Positions 1 through 9,185 of a stretch of DNA of 18,118 bases are shown here, one piece after another (the stretch's first letter is position 1; every line of letters starts with the position of its first letter). A program made the position numbers and the translations under genes. This DNA comes from Goniomonas avonlea (Eukaryota; Cryptophyceae; Goniomonadida; Goniomonadaceae), in assembly GCA_003573635.1 (NCBI GenBank), contig QUTJ01031769.1, forward strand, positions 1 through 18,118. The letters run 5' to 3'. The notes beneath the pieces were generated by a model that saw only the letters and a list, made by a program, of their open reading frames with translations, ran no database searches and had not been told where the DNA came from.

Positions 1-52
1 GGCGGCAGGGTTCGGGGCGTTGGTGTTGTTGTGTTCTCCTATGTTGTCCTGT

Positions 53-443
53 TTATCCTATGCCTTCTCGCTCCCCCTTTCTCCGCCGCTTCCCGNCCTC
101 TCTTCCCCGGTGCTCTCGCTCGTCAGGGTCCGGATCGTGTTCACTGGTTGGTGACTGGTAGCCTCCCTGTCCATCCTCTAATGCCCTTAGGAGNCTCCGG
201 TGCTCTCGTTTGGCCTCGTATTTCCGTTTACACATTCTTGTTATCCTTGCTCTCTCGGTCTCCTCGGTTCCTGGTTCGGTTCCCCCTTCTCCCCTCGTTC
301 TGGTCCTGCGGGTTGGGGGGCCTTTGGTTCCCTCGTCCTGTTCTCGCCCTCCCTCCGGGTCCGTTCGCTTCCTCGCCATGATCGCGTCTACCTTCCTTTC
401 TAGCCTGGCCTCCCGGATCCCACCGTCGCGGCCCCGCTGTCTG
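53..443 (-). pseudogene. Possible frameshifted continuation of the retrotransposon ORF
   Basis: After the stop at 444 another minus frame is open, including residues EARLERKVDAIMARKRTD around 405-350, then a charged Arg/Glu/Gly-rich stretch. The composition resembles the polar C-terminal part of the preceding ORF, so this may be the same protein displaced by a frameshift, or 3' untranslated sequence. The N bases at 97 and 194 fall inside it. No domain is recognised. Confidence 0.2.
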
Positions 444-3392
444 TCATGCTAGATGCCGTGTCCGTGTCCGACTTCTGATGGGTCGGGTGTTTACGGCCTC
501 TACCCTGTCCTTGTTATTTGATCCCAGCATTGTAATGCACCTTTCATGGTAGCGTAGTCCACATTCTCCAGACACCACGCTCCTCTCTGTGGGTCGTCTG
601 CTGCTAGCCCTGCCGTCTCCGGGCCCCACGACGTCGATCACCCGCCGTGCCACGCATCGCCTCACCCCATCCAGTTCCCCTAAGGGTGCGTTACAGATGC
701 CGCATTCGGGTAGGCCGTACGCGTCGCTCCATGTCTGGCGCGAGGTCCGCTGTTCCAACCATATCCGGAGATATTCGGGGTAGGGGTTGTCGTTGTTCCT
801 CGGTACGGGTCCCAAGATTTTGTTGAGCCACGTCTCGGCCTCGTCCAACGCCCCTCGCAGTGTATCTAGTCCGTGTAGTCCCGAGCGCCTCAGCACTCTC
901 TCCACCACGACCATCGGGTGTAGCGACTTCGCCCCTATTCCGCACAGGAGCCCGAAGTAGGCTCTTCGCCCTTGTCTGGCTTCCAGTTTCCCCTCCAACA
1001 CCGCTTTGATCGTGGCTGGGCTCCAATTGGTTGGGTGGGGGAGGGGCTGTGTTTTCCACAGTCCCTTGTCTCTGTACCGTTTCGAGACTTGTTCTGTCTG
1101 CTCCTGGGTGCTCCTATCATCCGGTTCCCCAGCTCGTTCACGCTTGGGTTGTTTTCCCTTTCCTGTCTCTGAGCGTTGCGGTGTCCGTGTGTGATCCCTC
1201 GGGTCTGTCTTCGTCGAGCCTGACCCCTGCCCAGTGGTGGCGGCAGATAGTCGGGTTTGGGGGGGGGCGTCCGGCGGTGGTGGTGGTGGCGTCGGTTGCA
1301 GGAAGCCCTGTAATGTTGTCTGGACCCTCTGGCGTTGTCGGATAGGGCCCAGCGTCGGGGCCTGTTCGGGGCCGAGCCTCTTGGCTATTCTGTGATTCCG
1401 TTCTATCTCTCTCAGTTCCATGTCTCTCTTGAGGGCCAGGGCCGCTTCGTTCGTGCGGGTGATGGCCTCTCGATTGACTTCAGGGACTACGGCCTCGGCC
1501 TGCTCTCCTTCATTTTTCTTTTCCTTCTTGTTCATTTGCCAACGTGGGATGTCAGGTCCTCCCGGGATTGGGAGTAGGGACTTGAACTCTTTCGTTGTCT
1601 TATTGTAGTCGTGGAAGAGTTTGTTGCGGTGGCGCCAGATTTGTCTGGTGCTCTCCAGCATGGCCCACTGTAGTCTAATCATTCGTCCCCTCAGTACTTG
1701 TGGACGTTCCTGCAGGTCGAATGTTTCTCTAATCGAGTCCTCCAGCCAGTCTGGCAGGAAGCCTCGGTGCACCCCCGTTGGGACGGTTACTGCCATACGG
1801 TGGGGGTGAGTCTCTGGCACCCCCCCTCGATCGTCCACACTCTCTCCCTTATCCGCATCGCCATGCTCTCTCTTTCTTCTGCCGTTTTCGAGCTCGCGTA
1901 GGTCCCTCTCTCGCCCCGTCTCCGGTCTCTCAGTTCGTGTGAACCACGCGAAGTCCTCGTATGCTTGCAGGCGGTGGTCGCTCAGGTACCCTTGTCCCCA
2001 TCCTAGGTTCGGGTTACCCCTTTCCGCGCTCTTCATATCTATCTTTCCTTTCGTTGCATCCTTCCCGTCGAGTGCAATGTTCCATTTGATTGTGTTCTTC
2101 TTCGTCTCTCTCAGTTTCTGCTGCTCTTCTTTGGTGTACGTTGGGGGGGGCGTCGAGTCGTCAAAGTGGTGTGTTAGGTGTCGTTCCCCGAGCAGGTGTT
2201 TGAGTCCCCACTCTTGTACGTCTCTTCTGAATTCTTTGTACACGGGCTTCTGGTCCATCGCTAGCTCGTTCTCGAACATGACCAGGCAAACTCCTGCGGG
2301 CTGATGGCGGCTTGGCTTCCCTTGTGTTTCGTCATCGGCTTCCCCTGTCCAATAACGTGCGGACAGGAACGGGAACCGTCCTGCTGGGAACTCACAGATC
2401 AGTTTGCCCGGTCTCCCGGGGGCTTCCGTGGACGTTGTGTCCGAGGTTGTCGACCACTCAAAGCCGTTCTTCAGAGATGTTCCCGACGGGAGTATGCCTA
2501 TTATTCTGGTTGGGAGAGATTCCTGGTTGGTCGCTTCCCTGCATTTGGCTATGAATTCCTTGATTCCGTCGTGTGAGTATTCGGGGTTCGCATACGCCAT
2601 CATGCCTCTCCAGTCTGCATTGAGGCTGTCCGTCCTGAATCCAAAGGGTAGCTCGTCTGGGTTGATGGAGTAATTCGTTCTCATTCCCGGGTAGAAATTT
2701 GCGATCGAGCTATAGAGTTCGGTGTCTACTCCCAGATGTTGGACAAGTAAGCGGACGAGGGAGGGCTTCGTCGCCCAGCAGTCATCCTCGATTGCCGCGT
2801 GTGTCGCTCGCCCCGTCCTCTCTCTCGTTTCCGTGGACACCGTTATGTCTGTGTTCCACAGCGTCAATGTCATTGCACGCCTAAAGTGTACCCCAAACCC
2901 ATCGGTCGTTCCTTGGGTGTCCCTATATCTCTTTACGATTTCCCAGAACCGGGATTCTCTAATTTGTCTTCTTGTCCCTCTGACATCACTGTATGATATC
3001 GTGTTGTCTCCGTTTCTTCCTAGTTTCTCTCTTCTCGCGTCACTGCCCAACAGCTGGGCCAGCTCACGAGTGCACCTTTCATGTCCCTCTCTTATGTGAT
3101 AGGGGAAGAGCCCGCTCTCCGGGCCCCATTGTGCTATGATGTCGGCAGCCGCCGCTTTTCTTCTCTGCCTCGTCTCCTCCGTGGCGGGGCAAGTCCATAG
3201 GTGTTGATTCGTCTCGGCCTCTCCCGGTAGGTTGCACAGCCTGCATGTCGGCTCCATCGCCTCTCCCCCCTTCCGATCCCCTTTATGCCCCCCTCTGGGC
3301 ACTGGCCTCCGGAACTCCTGTGGGTGGTGGCGCATGAGCCTCGCTAGCACCGGCAAGACGTGACAAGCCGACGAACGCAAACCACCAGGCAA
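444..3392 (-). CDS. Retrotransposon ORF, C-terminal part: zinc knuckle, methyltransferase-like domain, RING/PHD-like finger
   Basis: Open for 982 codons from a non-ATG position just after a stop, so the true N-terminus (expected reverse transcriptase) is missing. Residues 50-68 form a Cys-Cys-His-Cys knuckle (C50, C53, H64, C68) like the zf-RVT region. Residues about 205-345 resemble the N6-adenine methyltransferase-like segment found in phages and DIRS-type elements: a WATKP start, DSLNADW, then YANPEYS where active enzymes have NPPY or DPPY, then ILPS. The altered motif suggests lost catalysis. The motif IWRHRNKLFH, common in post-RT regions, follows further on, then a proline-rich linker. 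The end has C897-x2-C900, C913, C944 and C-x4-H-x2-C (C944, H949, C952), a RING/PHD-like finger. The absence of stops over 2.9 kb suggests a young insertion. The RT-element assignment is fairly sure, the methyltransferase relation moderate, the RING type weaker. Confidence 0.6.
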   Translation of the reverse strand: MPGGLRSSACHVLPVLARLMRHHPQEFRRPVPRGGHKGDRKGGEAMEPTCRLCNLPGEAETNQHLWTCPATEETRQRRKAAAADIIAQWGPESGLFPYHIREGHERCTRELAQLLGSDARREKLGRNGDNTISYSDVRGTRRQIRESRFWEIVKRYRDTQGTTDGFGVHFRRAMTLTLWNTDITVSTETRERTGRATHAAIEDDCWATKPSLVRLLVQHLGVDTELYSSIANFYPGMRTNYSINPDELPFGFRTDSLNADWRGMMAYANPEYSHDGIKEFIAKCREATNQESLPTRIIGILPSGTSLKNGFEWSTTSDTTSTEAPGRPGKLICEFPAGRFPFLSARYWTGEADDETQGKPSRHQPAGVCLVMFENELAMDQKPVYKEFRRDVQEWGLKHLLGERHLTHHFDDSTPPPTYTKEEQQKLRETKKNTIKWNIALDGKDATKGKIDMKSAERGNPNLGWGQGYLSDHRLQAYEDFAWFTRTERPETGRERDLRELENGRRKREHGDADKGESVDDRGGVPETHPHRMAVTVPTGVHRGFLPDWLEDSIRETFDLQERPQVLRGRMIRLQWAMLESTRQIWRHRNKLFHDYNKTTKEFKSLLPIPGGPDIPRWQMNKKEKKNEGEQAEAVVPEVNREAITRTNEAALALKRDMELREIERNHRIAKRLGPEQAPTLGPIRQRQRVQTTLQGFLQPTPPPPPPDAPPQTRLSAATTGQGSGSTKTDPRDHTRTPQRSETGKGKQPKRERAGEPDDRSTQEQTEQVSKRYRDKGLWKTQPLPHPTNWSPATIKAVLEGKLEARQGRRAYFGLLCGIGAKSLHPMVVVERVLRRSGLHGLDTLRGALDEAETWLNKILGPVPRNNDNPYPEYLRIWLEQRTSRQTWSDAYGLPECGICNAPLGELDGVRRCVARRVIDVVGPGDGRASSRRPTERSVVSGECGLRYHERCITMLGSNNKDRVEAVNTRPIRSRTRTRHLA

Positions 3393-3488
3393 TTACGCCG
3401 GGATTCAGTTCGGGGTTGACGACTTCATTGACAACTAAATCCGCTTTTTGTATTCTTCCTTTCTACTATGACTGGAGCCTGTGCGGCT

Positions 3489-3528
3489 TGTGTGTATGTG
3501 TATGTGTGTGTATGTGTGCCAGTGTGTA
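3489..3528. repeat. GT-rich imperfect microsatellite
   Basis: Alternating GT with interspersed AT steps (GTGTATGTGTATGTGTGTG type). It lies near the likely 5' truncation border of the retrotransposon. Confidence 0.7.
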
Positions 3529-3555
3529 TGGTGGCTAGCGCTATGCAGTTTGTTG

Positions 3556-3703
3556 CAAACCAGCCGAGCCAGCCGCTGGTTTATAAACCAGGCGGGACTA
3601 CAAACAAACACAAACGCGATCCAGTTTTCCAGCGCCGGCGGGTTCAATTTAATTACAGTTCAAACCAGCCGACTCAAACCAGACGCTGGTTTATAAACTA
3701 GCG
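3556..3703. repeat. Two direct copies of a TATA-centred palindrome module
   Basis: Copy 1 contains a perfect 16-bp palindrome CTGGTTTATAAACCAG (3576-3591). Copy 2 contains CGCTGGTTTATAAACTAGCG (3684-3703), a 20-bp palindrome with one mismatched pair. Both are preceded by CAAACCAGCCGA (3556-3567 and 3661-3672), whose AAACCAGC pairs with GCTGGTTT. They could be cruciform-forming or terminal sequences of a small element, or a palindromic regulatory site. Nothing in the window tells which. Confidence 0.6.
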
Positions 3704-4182
3704 ACAGGAAGTAGGCACTAGTGGTTTTAATAATCTCTCTCTCTCTCTATCACCGACAGTTTGTTTATTTTTTCCTGCTTACTAACTCGCCTGGTCAACA
3801 ACGATTGTACTACAGGACTCAGCATGTGACTCTGTGATGCTGACAATCTGTGAACTAGATCTGCATCATTGTGGAATCCCATTAACTTAGTAACACTCAT
3901 GTCGAAATGGAACTTTCTGTCTGCTGCAGAAGATTTTGCCATTTTGAGGGCAGCGAGGACATCCACCAAAAATTAATAAATACTGGATATAAATGGGATC
4001 AAATCAACCTTTTTTTGGTACAAAGAAACCAGGTCCTTACATAGGTGACATCTGTAGTTGTTCCAGGTTTCCTGGTCACGTTGGCACAAGTTCGTTAGTA
4101 GCGAGGCACCCGCAGCAATTGGCAGCAGGGCGAGTGGGGGCCAGTGTGCGGCTGCGACTCGCGGGTGCTGCACGCGGCGGTA

Positions 4183-6331
4183 TTAGTCCATATCGTCTCC
4201 AGCCACATGCTGGTGAACAGTCAACTCAACACCAGAGGGCGCCCAGGGAGAAGCTCGGAGATGGAAGAACACTTGGATGCGGCGCAGAACAACCATAAGT
4301 GACCTCCGAATGCGGCGCAAGCCAACGAATAGCAATGCTGCCCGAAGGTGAGCAAGGCGTGTGGCAGCTACAACACCAGCCACAAACAGCGCTAAAAGAA
4401 GCGGTGAAATCACCAGGACAAACTGCAGCCACTCGAGCACGTCAGCATTTGCCCTTTGATCATCAAATTCCTTGGAGGTTGCCAGGCTCGTCTTGGCAAC
4501 CAGGGGCAGGTTGCAGGCAGCGATGAGCACAAGCACCAACAGGAGGCCAACGTACACCCGCTGCACCCACTCCAGCCGCAGCGGGCGGTACAGGGTCCCC
4601 AGCAGCAAGTTGGCAACACACGCAACAACAACCAGCACCCCACGCCACACTGGCTCAAAGACAAACACATGGATTGTTGCAAGCACGAGCCGCTGGTACA
4701 GCAGCACAGCGGTCCAGTGCAGACCTGTCTGCCAGTGGCCGTTGACGCTGGTGAAGAGCTCGGGGTTATCGTCGAGGTGGAGCCGAATGTAGCGCTGCAG
4801 CAGGGCCGGGAAAGGCACGAGTAATAGTAAAAGGAACAGCGGCACCAATTGCCACACTTGGGGAACAAGGATTTCAGCTTCAAAAAAGTAGCGCAACCGC
4901 CCAAACATGAATCGAGGCACCAACAGCTGCAGAGAGGTGGTCAACAGGCTGCCGTAGAAATATATCAGGAGCCGCGTCACAGCTACAGTACCCCGTCGCG
5001 CTTGGGTGAAGGGGAGAGGTTGGCGCTGTTTCGCTTGGATGATGTACCACAAGGTGGTCAGAACACCAACCAGGACAGGCACAAGGTAGTTGGCGCCAAT
5101 TTTGATCGGCACAGTCATGCCTGGGATGATGCAGACGCCAGTCGACCCCCCACCGCTGGCACTGGCGGCCCCCGTGAGAAGAGCTTGAATGCTGCCGGCT
5201 GCAGTCGCAGCAGCGTGCTCCCACGCTCCATCACCTCGGATGTAGCCAACAACTTGGTAGAAAAACAGGAGCACCGGGACCAATCCGGAGGCTTGCTTGA
5301 CTGGAGACAGTACCATGTGGGCGGTGTAGCCAACTGCAAGCAACATCAGCAGGGAGACCGCCCAAGGCGCATCTGTGCACTCGGCATTGGGTCGGCAGCG
5401 AGTGCTGAAGAAGACATTGCCGAAGCCTTCAGGGCACTGGCCGCACATCACACCGGTTCGCCCACCCTCGCAGCCGTCGAAGCTCGAGCAGTTGCCTGCA
5501 CAGCAGTAGCCAGGAGGGCACTGAAACAATGTCACTGCGTGTGTGGTGCTTTCTTGTCCCCAAAACCCGCCAACGGCCCGCAGGGATGAGCCACCCAAGG
5601 AACAGTCGGCGCCGTAGGGGCAGGACTGACACCAGCCAGGTGCTGATGAGTTTTGGGACCCATTGACGAGGCTGTAGGACCCAGACTCGCACAACAGACA
5701 CTGAAGAGCCAGCAGAGTCTGCCTTGCTGTCAGGCTAAAACGTCCACTGTCAAGTACCACAGATTGCAGCGTGGTCCTGAGTTCGGCCATGTGCGCACCT
5801 CTAGAACACACCATCGCACCAAGGGAGACACTCACCAACTGTGAAGGAAGTTGGGGTGAAAACAAACCCCATCCCGGTTCCAGCACAATGCGACCAGTTA
5901 TGCTGAGTTCAGTGTTGTCCCCGGCCTGGGTTGAAAAGAGCGTGGAGCCACCTGCGGCAGAGTTGCCAAACATTGTTCCATTGAATTTGAAGCTTCCTTC
6001 ACCTGACAGTAAAATTCCTCCTCCAAGGCCATCGCGACTGGTCGCGTTGTTGTCACAGAGCAAATTGTTTCCATCCACCATCGTCACGTTTCCAGAACTG
6101 TACAGACCACCACCAAGACCAGCAAAATTGTTCTGAATTGCTCCAGAGCTGACAACAACACTTGAAACGCTGCCCAACACAGCCAAGCCACCCCCGGCAG
6201 AACTATGAGAGCTTGGCAGAAAGTTGAAGGACACAACCGATTGGATCAATGTAACCTGCGAACTGGAAACGAATATTCCACCCCCAACACAGAATCCCGT
6301 TGAGTTGCAGCTGAGTGTGTTGTCGCTCACG
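4183..6331 (-). CDS. Beta-helix membrane receptor-like protein, last exon (beta-helix coils, Cys-rich region, multi-pass domain)
   Basis: The exon begins after CCCCACAG at 6331; its first base completes the codon left open by each cassette exon, so the frame runs VSDNTLS and onward for 715 residues to the stop. The N-terminal 120 or so residues carry repeated GGGI/GGGL coils with NN and N-x-S/T sites, like polymorphic outer-membrane-protein repeats. Next comes a Cys-rich stretch (LQCLLCESGSY, CQSCPYGADC, GGFWGQ, QCPPGYCCAGNC, RTGVMCGQCPEGFG), a signature of large protist surface-protein families. The C-terminal half has about eight to nine hydrophobic spans, including WAVSLLMLLAVGYT, VPVLLFFYQVVGYI, YLVPVLVGVLTTLWYII, LFLLLLLVPFPALL and VYVGLLLVLVLIAACNL. 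It ends with a short basic, then polar cytoplasmic tail. Likely role: cell-surface adhesion or sensing; the ligand is unknown. The same frame is open upstream to 6456 but only from a GTG codon, and that stretch is the pyrimidine-rich intron end. Confidence 0.8.
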
Positions 6332-6505
6332 CTGTGGGGCAGTGTCAGCAACAACAGGCCAAGCAAACAGAACAAGATCAAAGCGGGCACTGTGCTCAAA
6401 GGGGTAGACTTGGAAATATCTAAACAATGCCTAAAAACCAACACAGAAAGTTCCACGCCCTACGCTTGGTGCGAGAATGGAATACAGCCGCAGGAAAGTG
6501 GTCAC

Positions 6506-6547
6506 TTGCACATGGTCACAGTTGCAGTGCCCCCCCCCCCCCCACCT
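6506..6547 (-). pseudogene. Truncated cassette exon A1 ending in a 14-base G run
   Basis: The 3' end of a type A exon survives (coding ...GTATVTMC, then donor GTGACC, weaker than the usual GTGAGTG). Its 5' half is replaced by a run of 14 G (coding sense; plus 6543-6530) followed by spacer sequence that normally lies in mid-intron. No acceptor in the right phase is seen and a TGA stands in frame before the G run. Probably skipped in splicing. Confidence 0.65.
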
Positions 6548-6732
6548 CAGATCCTAGATTGGGGAGATAACCTTGTCGAGCTTGTCGAGCATTAACAATA
6601 CTAGCCAGCATATAAACCAAGGCGATATTTAACAGCTTGGTACAAGCCGATCAGTAATTTACAGGTTCTGGAGCTACCAGACCAGTTGTCTAGAAATAGG
6701 TCGAGGATCACACAAGCAAGTGCAACACTCAC

Positions 6733-6808
6733 ATTGGGTGTGTCAGTGTGTCACTGCATAAGAATAGCGGCGTTGGTGCCGCCGGTGCTGGGTGTGTTGC
6801 CGCTTGTT
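6733..6808 (-). pseudogene. Degenerate cassette exon B1
   Basis: Resembles the type A exon start (GGCAACACACCCAGCACC) but lacks the triple-Gly codons and contains the shared B-type TGA. The donor GTGAGTG is kept (6732-6726); the usual CTGCAG acceptor is disrupted by an insertion near 6809. Confidence 0.6.
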
Positions 6809-6988
6809 CAACAGTGCAGGGCAAGCAAGTGGGTGTGTCTGGTCAGAGAACTTCTTACAGTTGTAGTGGACTGTCTTGCAACAACTAACATCAAGGCCAC
6901 TGTAAGAGACTGGAACACAGCCACACAAAGAGCACTCCAGTGCCTACACAATGCACCAGCATAAATAAGTGCAGGGGACAGCACTCAC

Positions 6989-7081
6989 TTGCACGTGGTC
7001 ACAGTCACAGTGGCGCCTTTCACAAAGACCATTCCGCCACCACCAGAAAAGCCGCTGCTGCTGAGTGTGTTTCCGCTCATG
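6989..7081 (-). CDS. Cassette exon A2 of the beta-helix gene (31 aa)
   Basis: 93 bp, phase-2 borders: acceptor GCCCGCAG before 7081, donor GTGAGTG at 6988-6982, branch-like TTGAC upstream of the acceptor. It encodes one coil: MSGNTLSSSG, then GGGG, MVFVKGATVTVTTC. It is the last intact cassette before the final exon. The variable part lies between NTL and the Gly run. Confidence 0.8.
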
Positions 7082-7450
7082 CTGCGGGCAGGCAGGGTCA
7101 ACAAAGCACTCCCAAGCACTTTCACGTGGACTATGTTGTGTTCCGCAGTTGCGGTCGACTGTCCTGTTCCACATTTTGGAACCTTGGTTCAGAAACTCTC
7201 TCGGAGGCTCATTCCACACCACACGGTAGCTCTTAACGCTAACGGTTCTCCACGCAGTGAGCTCCTAACGGACGTGAGGTGACAAGCCCATCAATTCCTA
7301 CAGAGACACGTGGAAGTGATGAAGTGTGTTATTTCTCGGCAAGGATCTCGGATTCTAGATTAGGTAAATAGCCTTGTCTAGAGACACAGGCTAGCCTCAA
7401 CGTGCTGGGCTCGTTTACGCAAGGCCTGGGGTCGCACAAGCAACACTCAC

Positions 7451-7496
7451 ATTGGGTGTGTCTGTGTGTCACTTCATACGAATAGCTGTGTTGCCG
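7451..7496 (-). pseudogene. Degenerate cassette exon B2 (internally deleted)
   Basis: Only 46 bp between a CTGCAG acceptor and the GTGAGTG donor (7450-7444). It has lost about 30 bp of the B consensus, and its length is not a multiple of three. Confidence 0.6.
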
Positions 7497-7619
7497 CTGC
7501 AGGGCATGCAATTGGGTGTGTCTGATCAGAGAACTACTGTTCCGCAGTTGTAGCGGACTGAGTTTGCAACATTTCCCTTCAATGCCCCTGTAAGAAAATG
7601 GAAGACAGGCAGCACTCAC

Positions 7620-7718
7620 TTGCACATGGTCACAGTCGCAGTGCCACCATTAAAGAATATTCCGCCACCAGCAGAACCACTCGCGCTGCCGCTGCTTCTG
7701 AGTGTGTTTCCGCTCATG
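7620..7718 (-). CDS. Cassette exon A3 of the beta-helix gene (33 aa)
   Basis: 99 bp, the longest cassette. Acceptor CCCCGCAG before 7718, donor GTGAGTG at 7619-7613, phase 2 on both sides. It encodes MSGNTLRSSGSASGSAGGG followed by IFFNGGTATVTMC. The extra residues are Ser/Gly in the loop before the triple Gly, the same place where other copies vary. Confidence 0.82.
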
Positions 7719-8183
7719 CTGCGGGGCCGGCAGGGTCAGCAAAGCACTCCCATTGGGTAGGTCTGATCAGACAAGCACTTTCACGTTGCGTTCCGCAGTT
7801 GTGGTGGACTGTCCTGTTCCCAATTGCGGAGACAATGAACCTTGGTTCAAAGCTCCAAAAGGGTCTCATCGCTAACAGTTCTCCACGAACGGTGAGGTGT
7901 GAGGAGACAAGCCCATCATATCCTACAGGAGACACGGAGGAAAGGAGTGAAGTCAGCCGTTTCTCGGCAAGGCATGGCATTTACCAAGATCCCGTGGCAC
8001 ACTGTAGAACCAAGCATTCCCGAAATATCGTGGATCCTGTGATCACAATAATATGATCTCGGATCCTCAATCAGGTAAATAGCCTTGTCTGGCTCAAGAT
8101 ATGTAGGCGAGCCTCAACAATACTAATCGTGCTGGCCTCGTTAACGCCAGGTCCGGGGTCGCACGAGCAAGTGCAGCACTCAT

Positions 8184-8240
8184 GTTGGGTGTGCCGCGTG
8201 TCGCTCCGTAAGAATAGCAGTCGGTGCTGCTGGTGCTGGG
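8184..8240 (-). pseudogene. Degenerate cassette exon B3 (both splice sites lost)
   Basis: The donor has become ATGAGTG (GT to AT), and a deletion removes the part that would hold the CTGCAG acceptor. Sequence between resembles the other B copies. Confidence 0.6.
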
Positions 8241-8397
8241 TATGGAATTGGGTGTGTCTGATCAGAGAACTACTTTCATGTTGTGTTCCACACTTGTAGT
8301 GGACTGTTCTGCAACATTTCCCATCAAGGCCACTGTAAGAGACTGGAACACAGCCACACAAGACGCGGCAAAATTAAATGCATGGGGCAGCACTCAC

Positions 8398-8487
8398 TGG
8401 CACATGGTCACATTCGCGGTGCCTCCGTTGACGAACATCCCACCACCATCAGAATAGCCACTGCTGCTGAGTGTGTTTCCGCTCATG
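8398..8487 (-). CDS. Cassette exon A4 of the beta-helix gene (30 aa)
   Basis: 90 bp. Acceptor CCCTGCAG before 8487 with CTGAC upstream; donor GTGAGTG at 8397-8391. It encodes MSGNTLSSSGYSDGGGMFV followed by NGGTANVTMC. The split codon at the 3' end gives His rather than Asn when joined to a following exon starting with C, because the exon ends in CA. Confidence 0.82.
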
Positions 8488-8873
8488 CTGCAGGGCCGGC
8501 AGGGTCAGCAAAGCACTCCCATTGGTTGTGTCTGATCAGACAATTTCTTTCACATTGCGTTCCGCAGCTGTCTTATTTCCAATTAGGGTCATTCTGCACC
8601 GCACGGTAGCTCTTATCACTAACAGCTTTCCACGCACAGTGAGCTCCTGACGGATGTGAGGAGACAAGCCTGTGATTTCCTGCAGGAAACACAGTGGAAA
8701 AGAATAGAGTCAGCCGTTTCTCGACAAGGTGCGCCGTGCATTTACCAAGGATCGCGGGGGATAAAGTAGTACCAAGCATTCCCGAAATATCGTGGATCCT
8801 GTGGCCTGGCTCAGGCACAAAACCAATCGTGCTGGGCCAGGTCCGGGGTCGCACAAGCAAGTGCAACACTCAC

Positions 8874-8944
8874 TTTGGGCTAGTCAGTGCATCACTCCGT
8901 AAATAACTGCGGTGCCGCTGGTGCTGAGAGTGTTGCCGCTCGTG
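8874..8944 (-). pseudogene. Degenerate cassette exon B4
   Basis: 71 bp with acceptor ATTCAG and donor GTGAGTG both usable in principle. Length is not a multiple of three and an in-frame TGA follows ATGCAC, so inclusion would end the protein early. Confidence 0.6.
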
Positions 8945-9092
8945 CTGAATTGGGTGTGTCTGATCAGAGAACTACTGTCATGTTGTGTTCCGCAGTTGGA
9001 GTGGCCTTGCGGCATTTCCAGTCACTGTAAGAGACTGGAAGACAGCCGCACAAGACGCAACAGCATAATTAAGTGCATGGGGCAGCACTCAC

Positions 9093-9185
9093 TTGCACAT
9101 GGCCACATTCGCAGTGCCTCCAGTAAGGTACATTCCGCCACCAGCGGAATCACTGTCGCTGCTTCTGAGTGTGTTTCCGCTCATG
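9093..9185 (-). CDS. Cassette exon A5 of the beta-helix gene (31 aa)
   Basis: 93 bp, phase 2 on both sides. Acceptor CCCTGCAG before 9185 with CTGAC upstream; donor GTGAGTG at 9092-9086. It encodes MSGNTLRSSDSDSAGGGMYL followed by TGGTANVAMC. The loop is acidic (DSDS), unlike the Ser/Gly loops of A3 and A7. Confidence 0.82.

Larger units (their letters stand above)
1..3440 (-). mobile_element. 5'-truncated non-LTR retrotransposon (LINE-like) remnant
   Basis: Seen: a single long minus-strand ORF (3392-444) with a C-x2-C-x10-H-x3-C knuckle near its start, of the kind that follows the reverse transcriptase in many non-LTR elements, but no reverse transcriptase upstream. The ORF opens directly after a TAA (3395-3393). 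A second minus frame is open from about 3437 to 3260 and includes the peptide NPELNPGVIAWW, so the element may reach about 3440 with a frameshift near 3350. Known: loss of the 5' part is the usual outcome of incomplete target-primed reverse transcription. The 3' end and any tail or target duplication lie left of the window. Base composition is CT-rich on the plus strand. The exact right border is uncertain. Confidence 0.6.
3441..4182. other. Intergenic spacer / presumed 3' UTR of the beta-helix gene
   Basis: No convincing gene. It holds a GT-rich stretch (about 3489-3528), two related palindromes around TTTATAAA, a short CT run (about 3735-3749) and AT-rich DNA. Minus-strand ORFs at 3969-3727 and 4173-3973 have no recognisable domain; the first begins at a non-ATG codon. 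A minus-strand AATAAA at 3769-3764 lies about 410 bases after the stop at 4183 and could be the polyadenylation signal. Confidence 0.5.

Noticed and set aside
3727-4173. Two minus-strand ORFs (80 and 66 codons) after the beta-helix stop
   Set aside because: The 80-codon one begins at a non-ATG codon, neither has a known domain, and both lie where the 3' UTR is expected.
4849-5589. Plus-strand ORF of 246 codons
   Set aside because: It is the antisense shadow of the last exon of the beta-helix gene, whose minus frame has clear Cys-rich and membrane signatures.
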